Source: Lentisphaeria bacterium
Lineage (GTDB): Bacteria > Verrucomicrobiota > Lentisphaeria > Victivallales > Victivallaceae
Direction of reading: 5' to 3'
Length of the DNA stretch: 64,000 nucleotides
Assembly (NCBI GenBank): GCA_018265615.1
Contig: JABLYX010000009.1
Span: 1 to 64,000, forward strand
In this document: positions 9,016-18,215 of the stretch, piece by piece
Layout of the letters: each line of letters opens with the position of its first letter
Position numbering within the stretch: position 1 is the first letter of the stretch
Made by a program: the position numbers and the translations under genes
The notes under the pieces: model-generated
Seen by the model: only the letters and a program-made list of their open reading frames with translations
Databases searched by the model: none
What the model was told of the DNA's origin: nothing

Positions 9016-9759
9016 TCAGACACCTGCGATGATCTTCACTTTGAAGCGGTCGTCGCGGGAGGTCAGGTCGAGCGCCTCCGCGCTGGTCAGGTGGGAATAT
9101 TTCACATTGTCGAGAAAGCTTTCGGCCAGTTGGACGGCCTCCGCCATTTCGGCGCCGGTCGGCCTCCGCCACGGCCGGCCGGGAATCGGAATGTAACCGT
9201 CGATATGGAACGGAATCGTCCGGTCGAGTCCGGCAAGGAAACGCAGGACGCCCTCCATCTCGCTCAGTCCGACCAGTCCGGGAATGAACACCAGATTGGC
9301 CGCCATCTTCATCCCGGAACCGAATGCGGCACGGAAGTTATCGTAAATCAGCGACTTCGGTTTGCCGGTGATCGACAGATGCAGGTCGTCGCTCCACGCT
9401 TTGAGCCCAACATTCGCTCCGTCGAGATCGGGAAGCGGCAGACGGCTCCCGTTGGTGTGTCCCAGCTTGGTTTCCGCACCGAGCTCGTGTCTGGCAAAAG
9501 AGAGCATCTCTTCAAGCTCCTTTGCCACGGTCGGCTCTCCGCCCATGAAATAAACTTTCCCCGGCCGGACTTTCCACAAAGCCTCCTTTTGTTCCTCCAC
9601 GGAGAGAAAGTGCTCCGGTTTCGGTTCGGCGAAGCCGGGACGCCCGTTTTCTCCACTCCGCAGCCTGTAACTGCAGAATGGACAATGAAAGGTACAGCCC
9701 CAGTTGTGAAGCGTGGCGAAATCATATTTTTCATTCCATGTAATTCGATAAAAAGACAT
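9016..9759 (-). CDS. radical SAM protein
   Basis: A 247-residue protein whose N-terminus has the radical-SAM cluster motif CxxxCxxC in WGCTFHCPFCSYRL, followed by the SAM-contact stretch YFMGGEPTVAKELEEML. The size and the lack of extra cysteine clusters resemble activating-enzyme-like radical SAM proteins (pyruvate formate-lyase activase relatives). The substrate cannot be inferred. AGGTG lies before ATG 9759. It sits between a pseudopilin and a MATE transporter in the minus-strand operon that begins with a Tat-type AKR. Confidence 0.82.
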   Translation of the reverse strand: MSFYRITWNEKYDFATLHNWGCTFHCPFCSYRLRSGENGRPGFAEPKPEHFLSVEEQKEALWKVRPGKVYFMGGEPTVAKELEEMLSFARHELGAETKLGHTNGSRLPLPDLDGANVGLKAWSDDLHLSITGKPKSLIYDNFRAAFGSGMKMAANLVFIPGLVGLSEMEGVLRFLAGLDRTIPFHIDGYIPIPGRPWRRPTGAEMAEAVQLAESFLDNVKYSHLTSAEALDLTSRDDRFKVKIIAGV

Positions 9760-9763
9760 CTGT

Positions 9764-10486
9764 TCACCTCATCCCAAAACCATAGCCCGTATTATTGTAA
9801 TCCCAGCAGCGATCCGGCGCCGAATCGAATTTCAGGGCTGCGACATGGCCGTCCGCGAATGCCGCATTGAATTCGCGCGTACTTTCCTTATGCCTGAACG
9901 ACAAATACTTGCAATATCCGCCGTCCACATATAATTCCCCATTGAGCGTACCGAAAAACGGCGCGGCCACCGAGGTTCCGATATAATAGCTTCCCGCGTC
10001 AGCCACGGTGATGAATTCCGACGGGCTGCGGATCAGATTGACGTTGACGCCGTTCCAGAGAATCGGCGTTGCGCTTTCCCGGTTGGAGGGATAGCACTGG
10101 TTGATGCCGTAACTGAGCTTATTGACGTCGCTGGTGCCGTAGACCACCTTCTTATCGTCGGGACGGCGGTCGGAGGGACAGACGAAGACATTGCCCGAAT
10201 TCCGTTCGCTTTTCTCCGTCAGATACGGAACCGTCAGGTCCACCCAGCGGAGGCCGGATTTGCTGACCGGCGGCGTCATGTTCCAATCGGAACAATAACC
10301 GAAATAAGCCTGCCCCAACTGTTTCATATTGCCGAGACAACTGATGGAGCGGGCTTTGTTCTGCGCGGCTCCCAGCGCGGGCAACAGCAGCCCCGAGAGG
10401 ATGCCGATGATAGAAATTACCACGAGGAGCTCCACAAGGGTGAAATCCCTTCTGTCACGCTGCCATTTCCGACTCTCCGTCTTCAT
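9764..10486 (-). CDS. type II secretion-like pseudopilin with DUF1559-type C-terminus
   Basis: A 240-residue protein with the prepilin N-terminus RRDFTLVELLVVISIIGIL (cleavage and methylation at F) and a single hydrophobic helix. The soluble domain ends in FNAAFADGHVAALKFD, close to the H-X9-DG signature of DUF1559 proteins that are abundant in Planctomycetes and Lentisphaerae. The start at 10486 is chosen because AAGGAG precedes it; longer in-frame starts exist, including an ATG that overlaps the AKR stop. Function within the group is unknown; surface or secretion-linked roles are presumed. Confidence 0.8.
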   Translation of the reverse strand: MKTESRKWQRDRRDFTLVELLVVISIIGILSGLLLPALGAAQNKARSISCLGNMKQLGQAYFGYCSDWNMTPPVSKSGLRWVDLTVPYLTEKSERNSGNVFVCPSDRRPDDKKVVYGTSDVNKLSYGINQCYPSNRESATPILWNGVNVNLIRSPSEFITVADAGSYYIGTSVAAPFFGTLNGELYVDGGYCKYLSFRHKESTREFNAAFADGHVAALKFDSAPDRCWDYNNTGYGFGMR

Positions 10487-10530
10487 TCCTGTTCTCCTTT
10501 TCTGTTGCTTTCGTGACTTTGCCATTTCCG

Positions 10531-11766
10531 TCATGCGCCGAAGACCCGTGCGGCCTGTTTCATTTTTTCGCGGACCGGCACGCCGAAGGGACAGCGCTTC
10601 TCGCATGCTCCGCATTGAATGCACTTGCTTGCGTGATGCTTCAGGAGCCTGTAATGGCCGCGGACAGTATCGGGAACCTCCTTCTGCGCCAGAGCGAGAT
10701 TCAGGTATTTGTTGACGCTCGCAATGTCAATCTCTTTCGGACACGGCGCGCAATGGCCGCAGTAGAGACAATATCCGGTCCAGGTGCTTTTGCTCGCTTT
10801 GGCAAGCACCTGCGAATAGTCGCGCGCGGCGGCGGAGGCGGAGCACCACGCCAGTGCGGCGTCGATTTCGGCGGGAGTGCGGCATCCGGCCATCACCGCG
10901 GCGACGCCGGGACGGGTCAGCGCGTAATGCAGGCACTGAACCGGCGTGAACGCCGTTCCGAACGGGGAGTTGTCCGTCAGCAGATTGCCGCCCGCATAGG
11001 CTTTCATCACATCGACGCCGACGCCTTCGCGTTCGCAGAGCTCGTAGAGGGATTGGCGTTCCTTATTGAACGTCAGGGATTTGCCGGAGAGATCGACATC
11101 GTAGCTCAGATTGATCGAGAACATCAGCACATCCACCAGCCCGCCTGCAATCGCTTTGCGGGCGATTTCGGGGCTGTGGGTGCTCAAGCCGATATGACGG
11201 ATCATCTTCTTTGCTTTCAGCTCTTTCGCATAGCGGATGGTTTCGCCGTTGAAAATCCGGTCGTAGTCCCCTTCGTCGTCGACATAATGGATCATGCCGA
11301 TGTCGATATAGTCGGTTTTGAGATTTTTCAACAGGCTTTCGAACGCCGGTTTCGCGGCGGAGAAATTACGGGTGCGGCGGTACTGTCCGTTTTCCCAGAC
11401 CGAGCCGATGTGTCCCTGAACCACGAACTGACCGCGTTTCCCTTTCATGACGTCACCGAAGCCGGAAACGATTTCCGGATCGACCACACAGATGTCGAGG
11501 AAGTTCACGCCGCGATCCGCCGCATACTGAAAAAGGCGGCGGACTTCGGAACGCGGCCGCCGCTGGAATCCTTCGACGCCCATCGCGATCGCACTGACTT
11601 TCAGGCCGGTCCGGCCGAGCGTCCGGTAAATCATGCCGTTTTCCGCCGCCGTGCCGCCGGAACCGGATTCCTCATCCGAGCCCAATCCGGTCCGGGCAAG
11701 CAGAGTTGAGAACGATCCCAGCGCGGTAACGGCGATGGCTCCCTTCAGAAATTCACGTCGGTTCAT
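10531..11766 (-). CDS. Tat-exported aldo/keto-reductase-fold protein with two 4Fe-4S motifs
   Basis: A 411-residue protein. It starts with a twin-arginine leader (NRREFLKGAIAVTALGSFS). An AKR barrel follows (MIYRTLGRTGLKVSAIAMG onwards), then a ferredoxin-like tail with CLYCGHCAPCP (about 340) and CIQCGACEKRCPF (about 385), each fitting a 4Fe-4S site. The usual AKR tetrad is altered: the Asp-Thr-Ala-x-x-Tyr motif reads LDICVVD, and the Lys strand reads FVVQGHIGS. The His in GMIHYVDD is kept. It may therefore not work as a classical NADPH reductase. First gene behind minus-strand promoter C; related to 34091-35239. Confidence 0.82.
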   Translation of the reverse strand: MNRREFLKGAIAVTALGSFSTLLARTGLGSDEESGSGGTAAENGMIYRTLGRTGLKVSAIAMGVEGFQRRPRSEVRRLFQYAADRGVNFLDICVVDPEIVSGFGDVMKGKRGQFVVQGHIGSVWENGQYRRTRNFSAAKPAFESLLKNLKTDYIDIGMIHYVDDEGDYDRIFNGETIRYAKELKAKKMIRHIGLSTHSPEIARKAIAGGLVDVLMFSINLSYDVDLSGKSLTFNKERQSLYELCEREGVGVDVMKAYAGGNLLTDNSPFGTAFTPVQCLHYALTRPGVAAVMAGCRTPAEIDAALAWCSASAAARDYSQVLAKASKSTWTGYCLYCGHCAPCPKEIDIASVNKYLNLALAQKEVPDTVRGHYRLLKHHASKCIQCGACEKRCPFGVPVREKMKQAARVFGA

Positions 11767-11812
11767 TTTATTCTCCCGCCTTATTGATGTGGGTTATCCG
11801 CATTTGAGAATC

Positions 11813-11842
11813 AACATAATCATTACAGTAACTCTAAGTCAA
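11813..11842 (-). promoter_or_regulatory. MerR-type promoter C (AKR / pseudopilin / radical SAM / MATE operon)
   Basis: On the minus strand: TTGACT (11842-11837), 18 bp, TATGTT (11818-11813). The spacer reads TAGAGTTACTGTAATGAT, the same half-palindrome as copies D and F. It is divergent from promoter D; the two -35 boxes are about 130 bp apart. Confidence 0.68.
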
Positions 11843-11972
11843 TGGACATTTGCAAAAAAAATTGTTTTTTTATTTCTTCAGAAGATTTTTCAAAAAAATC
11901 AATTGTCCGCAAATCTATAAAATGATTTCATCATGTTCAAAAAATATTTTTCAACTTTTTTCAAAAACACTG

Positions 11973-12002
11973 TTGACTTAGAGTTACTGTAATATTTATC
12001 TT
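11973..12002 (+). promoter_or_regulatory. MerR-type promoter D (SDR / AKR / MFS / flavodoxin / kinase operon)
   Basis: TTGACT (11973-11978), 18 bp, TATCTT (11997-12002), with CTTAGAGT-T-ACTGTAA across the -35 and spacer. T-rich and A-rich runs precede it. Confidence 0.7.
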
Positions 12003-12073
12003 GAATCTCAGAACGAAGATCGTGTGTATTGCAGACAAAGGCAGAAAACGGATTTTAATGAAAGGGGATGCCG

Positions 12074-12907
12074 ATGAAAAAGGATGTGATGATTCTGACG
12101 GGGGCCGGACAGATCGGACTGGCGATTGCGCGGCGTGTCGGTTATGGGATGAAAATCGTCGTCGGAGACAAAAATCCGGAAAATGCGACGAAAATTGCGA
12201 AGATCATGAACGAGGCCGGTTTCGACGCTTTGTCCATGGAGATGAACCTCGCCTCACGGGAATCCATTCTGGAGCTGATCTCCGAAGCTCGCAAATACGG
12301 CGAAATCACCCGCCTGATCAATGCGGCGGGCGTGTCTCCGAGTCAGGCTTCCGTCGAAACCATCCTGAAAGTCGACCTCTACGGGACGGCGGCGCTGCTG
12401 GAGGAGGTTGGAAAAGTCATTGTGGAGGGCGGCTCCGGGGTGACGATCTCCAGCCAGTCCGGGCACCGTATGGAAGCGTTGGGCGCGAAAGCGGATGAGT
12501 TACTGGCTGTGACTCCGGCGGAAGAACTGCTCTCGCAGGAAATGCTTCAGGCGAAGAACATCCGTGACACCCTGCATGCGTATCAGCTGGCGAAGCGCTG
12601 CAATGTGAAGCGCGTGATGGCCGAAGCGGTCAAATGGGGGGCGCGCGGCGCCCGGATCAACTCCATCTCCCCGGGAATCATCGTGACTCCGCTCGCCATC
12701 GATGAATTCAACGGTCCGCGCGGCGAATTTTATAAAGCCATGTTCGCCAAATGTCCGGCGGGAAGGCCCGGAACGGCGGATGAAGTCGCCAATGTCGCGG
12801 AACTGCTGTTGGGTGAGCGCGGCGCGTTCATCACCGGCGCGGATTTCCTGATCGACGGCGGCGCAACCGCATCGTTTTTCTATGGACCGCTGAAACCGCA
12901 GGCATAA
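12074..12907 (+). CDS. short-chain dehydrogenase/reductase
   Basis: A 277-residue SDR. The nucleotide-binding glycine motif is ILTGAGQIGLAIA, a serine lies in VTISSQSGH, the catalytic Tyr/Lys pair is in AYQLAKRC, and a typical C-terminus reads FITGADFLIDGG. The insertion before the active-site Tyr (LLAVTPAEELLSQEM) is longer than in basic SDRs. ATG 12074 is preferred over 12068 because AAAGGGG is correctly spaced for it. Cytoplasmic, NAD(P)(H)-dependent; substrate unknown. First gene of operon D. Confidence 0.87.
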   Translation: MKKDVMILTGAGQIGLAIARRVGYGMKIVVGDKNPENATKIAKIMNEAGFDALSMEMNLASRESILELISEARKYGEITRLINAAGVSPSQASVETILKVDLYGTAALLEEVGKVIVEGGSGVTISSQSGHRMEALGAKADELLAVTPAEELLSQEMLQAKNIRDTLHAYQLAKRCNVKRVMAEAVKWGARGARINSISPGIIVTPLAIDEFNGPRGEFYKAMFAKCPAGRPGTADEVANVAELLLGERGAFITGADFLIDGGATASFFYGPLKPQA

Positions 12908-12926
12908 AAGAAACGGAGGCTTTATC

Positions 12927-13946
12927 ATGAAAACACGGAAACTCGGCAATCTGGAAGTATCGGCGATCGGGTTCGGCTGTATGGGGATGACACACGCCTA
13001 CGGCGCTCCCGCCGACACGCGGGAAATGACGGAATTGCTGGCGCAGGCGGTAGCGTGCGGCTATACTTTTTTCGATACTGCCGAATGTTATACCGGCGTA
13101 AATGCGGACGGCTCGACCGCATACAATGAAGAACTCGTCGGAGAAGCGTTGAAACCCTATCGGAACAGGATCGTTATTGCGACAAAATTCGGAGTGCGGC
13201 ACATGGGGGACCATCTGGAGATGGACAGCTCCGCCGCAACCATTCGGAAGTCGGTGGAAGGAAGTCTGAAAAAACTCCGAACCGACCGGATCGATCTTTA
13301 TTATCAACACCGCATCGATCCGAAAATTTCGCCGGAAACCGTTGCGGAAACCATGGCTTCATTGATCGCCGAAGGAAAAATTCTCCACTGGGGAATTTCC
13401 GAGGCCGACGAGACATATCTTCGGCGCGCTCACTCGATCTGCCCGGTGGCGGCGGTCCAAAATCGCTACTCCATGATGTATCGGGATTATGAAACGCTGT
13501 TTTCCGTGTTGGAAGAACTGAATGTCGGGCTGGTCGCGTTCAGTCCGCTGGCGAATGGGTTCCTCAGTTCGTGTTACGGTAAAAACGACAAATATGGGCA
13601 AACAGATTATCGAAGTTTCATGCCGCAATTTTCCGCGAAAGGCGTGGAGGAGAATACGGAACTGCTGGAACTGCTGACCCGGACGGCTGCGGAAAAACAG
13701 GCGACTCCCGCACAGATTTCACTGGCGTGGATGCTGTCAAAAAAGCCGTATGTCGTTCCGATCCCCGGCACACGTAAAATCGCCCGGATGCGCGAAAACG
13801 CGGGAGCCGCGGAGATTATTCTTTCCACCGATGAGGTTCGGAAACTTGATGCGTCTCTCTCGAATATGAAAATGTCGGAAGTATTCGGCGGACACCGCGC
13901 TGAAAATCCGCCGGCCGCCGATACGAAAGAGGCAAATCATGGATAA
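12927..13946 (+). CDS. aldo/keto reductase (cytoplasmic, no Fe-S domain)
   Basis: A 339-residue AKR with the complete tetrad: Asp and Tyr in FFDTAECY, Lys in VIATKFGV and His in YYQHRID. The C-terminal cofactor region is VPIPGTRKIARMREN. Resembles the AKR13-like/YajO-type enzymes that reduce aldehydes with NADPH. No signal peptide and no cysteine clusters, in contrast to the other AKRs here. Overlaps the MFS gene by 8 bp, indicating co-translation. Confidence 0.88.
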   Translation: MKTRKLGNLEVSAIGFGCMGMTHAYGAPADTREMTELLAQAVACGYTFFDTAECYTGVNADGSTAYNEELVGEALKPYRNRIVIATKFGVRHMGDHLEMDSSAATIRKSVEGSLKKLRTDRIDLYYQHRIDPKISPETVAETMASLIAEGKILHWGISEADETYLRRAHSICPVAAVQNRYSMMYRDYETLFSVLEELNVGLVAFSPLANGFLSSCYGKNDKYGQTDYRSFMPQFSAKGVEENTELLELLTRTAAEKQATPAQISLAWMLSKKPYVVPIPGTRKIARMRENAGAAEIILSTDEVRKLDASLSNMKMSEVFGGHRAENPPAADTKEANHG

Positions 13947-15210
13947 AGATAGACCGAAAAAACTCCATTACGGCTATGTCATCGTCTTCTGCTGCACACT
14001 GGTGATGTTCATCAACGTGGGGTTGGTGCTGAGCTGTGCCGGAATCTTCTTCGGTCCGGTGAGCGCCGAGCTGGGAGTTCCGGTCGGCAGCGTCGGCATG
14101 TTCCTGTCGTTCAACTTCATCTTTTCGGCGATCACACTTTCGTTCGCGGGAAAACTGATGGAGAAATTCGGCGCAAGGCTGCTGCTGACCGCAAGCTCGG
14201 TTGCAATGGGCGTCTGCCTGCTGGCGATGTCGCGTTTCAATGCCCTGTGGCAGTTCTACGTCGCGGGGGCGGTTTTCGGCGTGACACTCGCCTTTCTGCT
14301 CTACCTCGGCTTTCCGACGATCATTCCACGCTGGTTCAAAAAGCGGGTCGGGTTTTTCATCGGAATATGCAGTGCCGGATCGGGAATCGGCGGTGCGATT
14401 TTCAATCCGGTTGCCGGCTGGCTGATCACTGAATACGGCTGGCGGACGGCGTATGCCGTATTCGGAATTGTCGTTCTGGCGGCCGTCTCGCCGGTGCTGG
14501 GAATCCTTCTCCGGAACGATCCGGCGGAAATGGGGTTGAAACCGTATGGAGAGGAAGATGGAACGGCCCCGGGTACGGCGGCAAAATCCCCGGAAGTACC
14601 GGAAGGCCCCGAATACCGTGAGGTTCTGAAAATGCCGGTTTTCTACGGACTGTTCGCATTCGCCTTCCTGATGAATGCGACGGCCATTTTGTTCCAATAT
14701 ATCCCGAAGTATGCGGGAACGCTGAACTTTTCTCTGGAACAGGCGTCTTTCGCGGCTTCGGCGGCCATGATCGGCGCAACGGTCGGGAAAATCGCGCTCG
14801 GCATCATCAACGATAAAAGCATCGCGCTCGGACTCGCCGCAACCATCGGTCTTGGCGTCGCCGGGCTGACGCTGATGCTGGCCGGACATTGGGGGCTCGC
14901 GGTTTTGGTCGGCGGCGAATTTCTGTTCGGCTGGGCTTACGGCGGTGTTTCGGTACAGACGCCGCTTCTCGTCCGCGCGGCGCTCGGGCGCCGAAGTTAT
15001 GCGCAGGTTTTTTCCAATATTTCGATCGCGTTTTCGGTCGCGGGAGCGGTCGCCGCGACGGCCTGGGGATTTCTGGCGGAGCAAAGCGGCTATCCGGTGA
15101 TTCTGCTGATCGGCATCGGATTGCTGACAGTCTGCGGTGCAATCGGATTCTGCGCACTGAAAGCGGGAAGGATATTGAAATCCAACTCAAAGGAAGGAAC
15201 AGAAGCATGA
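13939..15210 (+). CDS. major facilitator superfamily transporter
   Basis: A 423-residue protein with about 12 predicted membrane helices and a central cytoplasmic loop (residues about 195-230). The N-terminal HYGYVIVFCCTLVMF and the IIPRWFKKRVGFFIGI region resemble the oxalate/formate-antiporter-like (OFA) or monocarboxylate branch of MFS. The substrate is not determinable; a small organic acid would fit the redox operon. Starts within the AKR gene and its stop overlaps the ATG of the flavodoxin gene (ATGA). Confidence 0.85.
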   Translation: MDKDRPKKLHYGYVIVFCCTLVMFINVGLVLSCAGIFFGPVSAELGVPVGSVGMFLSFNFIFSAITLSFAGKLMEKFGARLLLTASSVAMGVCLLAMSRFNALWQFYVAGAVFGVTLAFLLYLGFPTIIPRWFKKRVGFFIGICSAGSGIGGAIFNPVAGWLITEYGWRTAYAVFGIVVLAAVSPVLGILLRNDPAEMGLKPYGEEDGTAPGTAAKSPEVPEGPEYREVLKMPVFYGLFAFAFLMNATAILFQYIPKYAGTLNFSLEQASFAASAAMIGATVGKIALGIINDKSIALGLAATIGLGVAGLTLMLAGHWGLAVLVGGEFLFGWAYGGVSVQTPLLVRAALGRRSYAQVFSNISIAFSVAGAVAATAWGFLAEQSGYPVILLIGIGLLTVCGAIGFCALKAGRILKSNSKEGTEA

Positions 15211-15827
15211 ACCGGAAAAAATTCACGGCATTGTCGATCGGGGCGACGGCGTTCGCCGCCAATCCGATTGCAGCGGAACCTGCGGCAACAGAAAACAAGG
15301 AGTCGAACGTGCTGATCGCTTACTATTCCCGGCGTGGAGAGAATTATGTCAATGGAAGCATCAAGGAGCTGAAACTCGGCAACACGGAGGGCATTGCCGG
15401 AAAAATTCAGCAGCTTGCCGGCGGGACGCTGTTCCAGATCGAAACCGTGAAGCCCTATCCGAAGAATTATCGCGAAACCACTCGCGTCGCACAGAAGGAG
15501 TTGCAGGACAAGGCACGTCCCGAACTGTCCGGAAAAGTGGAAGACATGAGGCGGTACGATATTGTGTTTCTCGGCTATCCGAACTGGTGGGGAACCATGC
15601 CGATGGCGGTCCTCACGTTTCTGGAATCCTGCGATTTCAAGGGCAAGACCGTGATTCCGTTCTGTACGCACGAGGGAAGCGGGCTTGGCCGCAGTGAACG
15701 GGATCTGGCCCGGGCGCTTCCCGGTGTTACCCTGTTGCCGGGGCTTGAAGTACGCGGAAGTACGGTGAACGATGCCTCCGTCGATGCCAAGGTCAGACAA
15801 TGGGTCGAAACATCGCTCAAAAAATAA
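15207..15827 (+). CDS. flavodoxin-family protein with export leader
   Basis: A 206-residue protein. After a leader (NRKKFTALSIGATAFAANP, ending AAEPA) a flavodoxin_4-type domain begins: VLIAYYSRRGENY (FMN phosphate loop), LGYPNWWGTMPMAVLTF (isoalloxazine loop) and CTHEGSGLGRSERDL. The leader's N-terminus is basic and resembles a Sec or weak Tat signal, which suggests an exported flavoprotein. Starts at an ATGA overlap with the MFS gene. Probably an FMN-dependent electron carrier or quinone/aldehyde reductase; partner unknown. A lipoprotein paralogue is at 18216. Confidence 0.82.
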   Translation: MNRKKFTALSIGATAFAANPIAAEPAATENKESNVLIAYYSRRGENYVNGSIKELKLGNTEGIAGKIQQLAGGTLFQIETVKPYPKNYRETTRVAQKELQDKARPELSGKVEDMRRYDIVFLGYPNWWGTMPMAVLTFLESCDFKGKTVIPFCTHEGSGLGRSERDLARALPGVTLLPGLEVRGSTVNDASVDAKVRQWVETSLKK

Positions 15828-15839
15828 TGGAGGAATCAC

Positions 15840-18041
15840 ATGACGGAAGACGATCTATCGAAAACGTTGCCCGTGGTTCAACCCATGGACGATCCGGAGA
15901 TCGGAAGCGCGTCCGGTTTTCCCTCCGCTTCCCTGGAGGCGGACGCTCCGGACTTGTCCGTTGATGCTTCCGTTGAATTCCGTCATTCCCTCCATCATAG
16001 CGGGGAGCGTTATCAGATATTGAAGCTGCTTGCCGTCGGCGGTTTCGGACGCATTTTCCTGGCACGGGACCGGATTCTCGGACGGCAGGTCGTAATCAAG
16101 TCGCTGCGGGAGGAGTTGCTCGGGAATCCCGAATATGTGGAAAAATTCATTGCGGAGGCGAAACTGACCGCTCAGCTCGACCATCCGGCCATCGTTCCAT
16201 CCTACAGCCTCGACGGCGACAGCATGGACGGGCTCCATCTGGCGATGCAATTCATTCGCGGCGAGACTCTCAAAGAATTACTGCGGCGCTGCCGGGAGGA
16301 AAAAGATTCGGATTTGCCGTTCCGGAATCTGCGGACAAGGCTGGAAGCGTTCCTGCGGGTTTGCGATGCGATGGAGTACAGTCACAGCCGGGGAATCATT
16401 CACTGTGACCTGAAACCGGAAAACATCATGATCGGCCGTCATGGCGAAGTCTATGTGATGGATTGGGGGATCGCCAGTCCGGTCGGAACCGATCGCCGGG
16501 GACATCTGAACGGAACGCCCGCCTATATGGCCCCCGAAGCATTGACGCGCGGCGAAACCGGTCCGCAAACCGACCTGTTTGCGCTCGGCATGATCCTCAA
16601 TGAAATCGTAACTCTGTGCGGTCCTGTCACCGGCGCGGACTCCCGGGAGGTGATTGCCAGAATCTGTGCGGGAAAATTCGAACCGTCCACGCCAATTGTC
16701 CCCAAGCTCCGGATTTCACCGGCATTGCGGGCGATCATTGAAAAAGCCCGCGCCGTCGATCCGGCGGAGCGGTATCCAAGTGTCCGGCAGCTGGCGCAGG
16801 ATGTGCGGCGCTGGCTCTTCAACGAGGAGGTCTCCGCCTGTCCGGATTCGCTGCTGCAAAAGCTCATGCGATACATGTACTGCAACCGTAACGTCACGGT
16901 ACTGACGCTGGCAATGATTTTCTGTTGTTCCGCCGCCATGGCGCTGTTCGGCCTGTATCGGGAGTTTCACGTGGAAGAAAAAACAAATTTCGAAATTCTG
17001 CGTCTGGCGAAACTCCAGCATTTCACCGAGACCCGCGCCGTTGAAATCGACAATCAACTGCTGCGGATTCAAGAACAATTGAAAATGCTTGGAACCAGTT
17101 TCGGCATCGAAATAGACAAGCCGGGTCTCATCGCTCCGGCCGCCTCCTTCCACCCGGTTTCCGATTTCGCTCCAAACTCCGCCACGCCGCAAGGAGTGGT
17201 CATGGCGCCGTTTTACGGCCGGGAGATCAGTCTGAATTACGCTTCCTGGGTCAAGCCGGAGAATATGCCGCATCAACAAGTCGAAGAGATCGCCCGGAAA
17301 ATCCGGCTGCTGCACCGTCCGGTGTTGGCGTTGCTCCTGAACAGTGTGACCAACCGGGACGGCGTGGAACTTTCCGCAGAGCAAAGTATGCAGATTTTCC
17401 TTGAAAAGGGTGGGCTGGTACGACGGATAAACATCTGTTTCAGCAACGGTGTTGCCCTGCGTTTTCCCGGCATGTATGAAAAAGATCTGACTATCGACGA
17501 CATTCAGGGGCAATGGATCCGCGACCGGCGCAAACTTGCGCCGCACCGGCTGTATTGGAGCTTGCCCTATGTGGATGGAACCGGTCATGCGGTTATTTCC
17601 TGCTGGGGACCGATTCTCGACTGTGTCGGCAACGAGCTCGGCTCCATCGGCATTGAAATCTGTTTTGCCGATCTGGTGCGGGAATTGTTCGCCCAGAATG
17701 AACGGGAACAATTCCAGACGACTTATTTTCTGCTGAATGAAGATGGAACTCAACTGTTTTCCACCGCAGATGGAAGCCTGAAGCAGACACATCACGGAGT
17801 CCGGCCACCGCTGCGAATCGGCGGCCATCCGTTCCGGTATCCGCAGCTCCTCTCCCGCTTTACCGCGGATTCGGACAAACAGTTTATTGCCGAGCTCGAC
17901 GGTAAGCCGGTTCGGGTCTCCTGGACTGCGATCAATCAAACCGGCTGGATTCTGGTTCAGCTTGTGCCGAGAAACGAAGTGGAGCTGCTCGATCTCAATC
18001 TTGACGCCCGTACCCGGCGAAACGTCAGGGAAGAATTCTGA
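15840..18041 (+). CDS. transmembrane serine/threonine protein kinase with C-terminal sensor domain
   Basis: A 733-residue protein. Kinase domain about 57-325: glycine loop LLAVGGFGRIF, Lys in VVIKSL, catalytic loop HCDLKPEN (Cys replaces the usual Arg of HRD), DWG instead of DFG, and PAYMAPEA. One membrane helix lies at about 351-372. The C-terminal roughly 340 residues look like an extracytoplasmic double-Cache/PAS-type ligand domain (GHAVISCWGPILD, then FLLNEDGTQLFST). Twelve bp after the flavodoxin stop, with GGAGG before the ATG, so part of operon D. Probably senses an envelope signal; its substrate and whether the altered HCD/DWG motifs are active are unknown. Confidence 0.85.
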   Translation: MTEDDLSKTLPVVQPMDDPEIGSASGFPSASLEADAPDLSVDASVEFRHSLHHSGERYQILKLLAVGGFGRIFLARDRILGRQVVIKSLREELLGNPEYVEKFIAEAKLTAQLDHPAIVPSYSLDGDSMDGLHLAMQFIRGETLKELLRRCREEKDSDLPFRNLRTRLEAFLRVCDAMEYSHSRGIIHCDLKPENIMIGRHGEVYVMDWGIASPVGTDRRGHLNGTPAYMAPEALTRGETGPQTDLFALGMILNEIVTLCGPVTGADSREVIARICAGKFEPSTPIVPKLRISPALRAIIEKARAVDPAERYPSVRQLAQDVRRWLFNEEVSACPDSLLQKLMRYMYCNRNVTVLTLAMIFCCSAAMALFGLYREFHVEEKTNFEILRLAKLQHFTETRAVEIDNQLLRIQEQLKMLGTSFGIEIDKPGLIAPAASFHPVSDFAPNSATPQGVVMAPFYGREISLNYASWVKPENMPHQQVEEIARKIRLLHRPVLALLLNSVTNRDGVELSAEQSMQIFLEKGGLVRRINICFSNGVALRFPGMYEKDLTIDDIQGQWIRDRRKLAPHRLYWSLPYVDGTGHAVISCWGPILDCVGNELGSIGIEICFADLVRELFAQNEREQFQTTYFLLNEDGTQLFSTADGSLKQTHHGVRPPLRIGGHPFRYPQLLSRFTADSDKQFIAELDGKPVRVSWTAINQTGWILVQLVPRNEVELLDLNLDARTRRNVREEF

Positions 18042-18143
18042 AAAAAACTTGCCGCCAAAGCTGAATTCATGAAAACAGGAGGTCGCAAAACAGAAATAAT
18101 GAGTTCAAAATAAACTTTTTCCGATCTTTGTCCAAAAGAACCA

Positions 18144-18173
18144 TTGACTTAGAGTAACTGTAAGGATTAAGTT
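18144..18173 (+). promoter_or_regulatory. MerR-type promoter E (flavodoxin / decayed ADH pair operon)
   Basis: TTGACT (18144-18149), 18 bp, TAAGTT (18168-18173), with CTTAGAGT-A-ACTGTAAG across it. The -10 is the weakest of the six copies. Confidence 0.66.
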
Positions 18174-18215
18174 CAAAAAAGAGAACGAAGAATCAAGTTA
18201 TCCAAGGAGGTAAAA

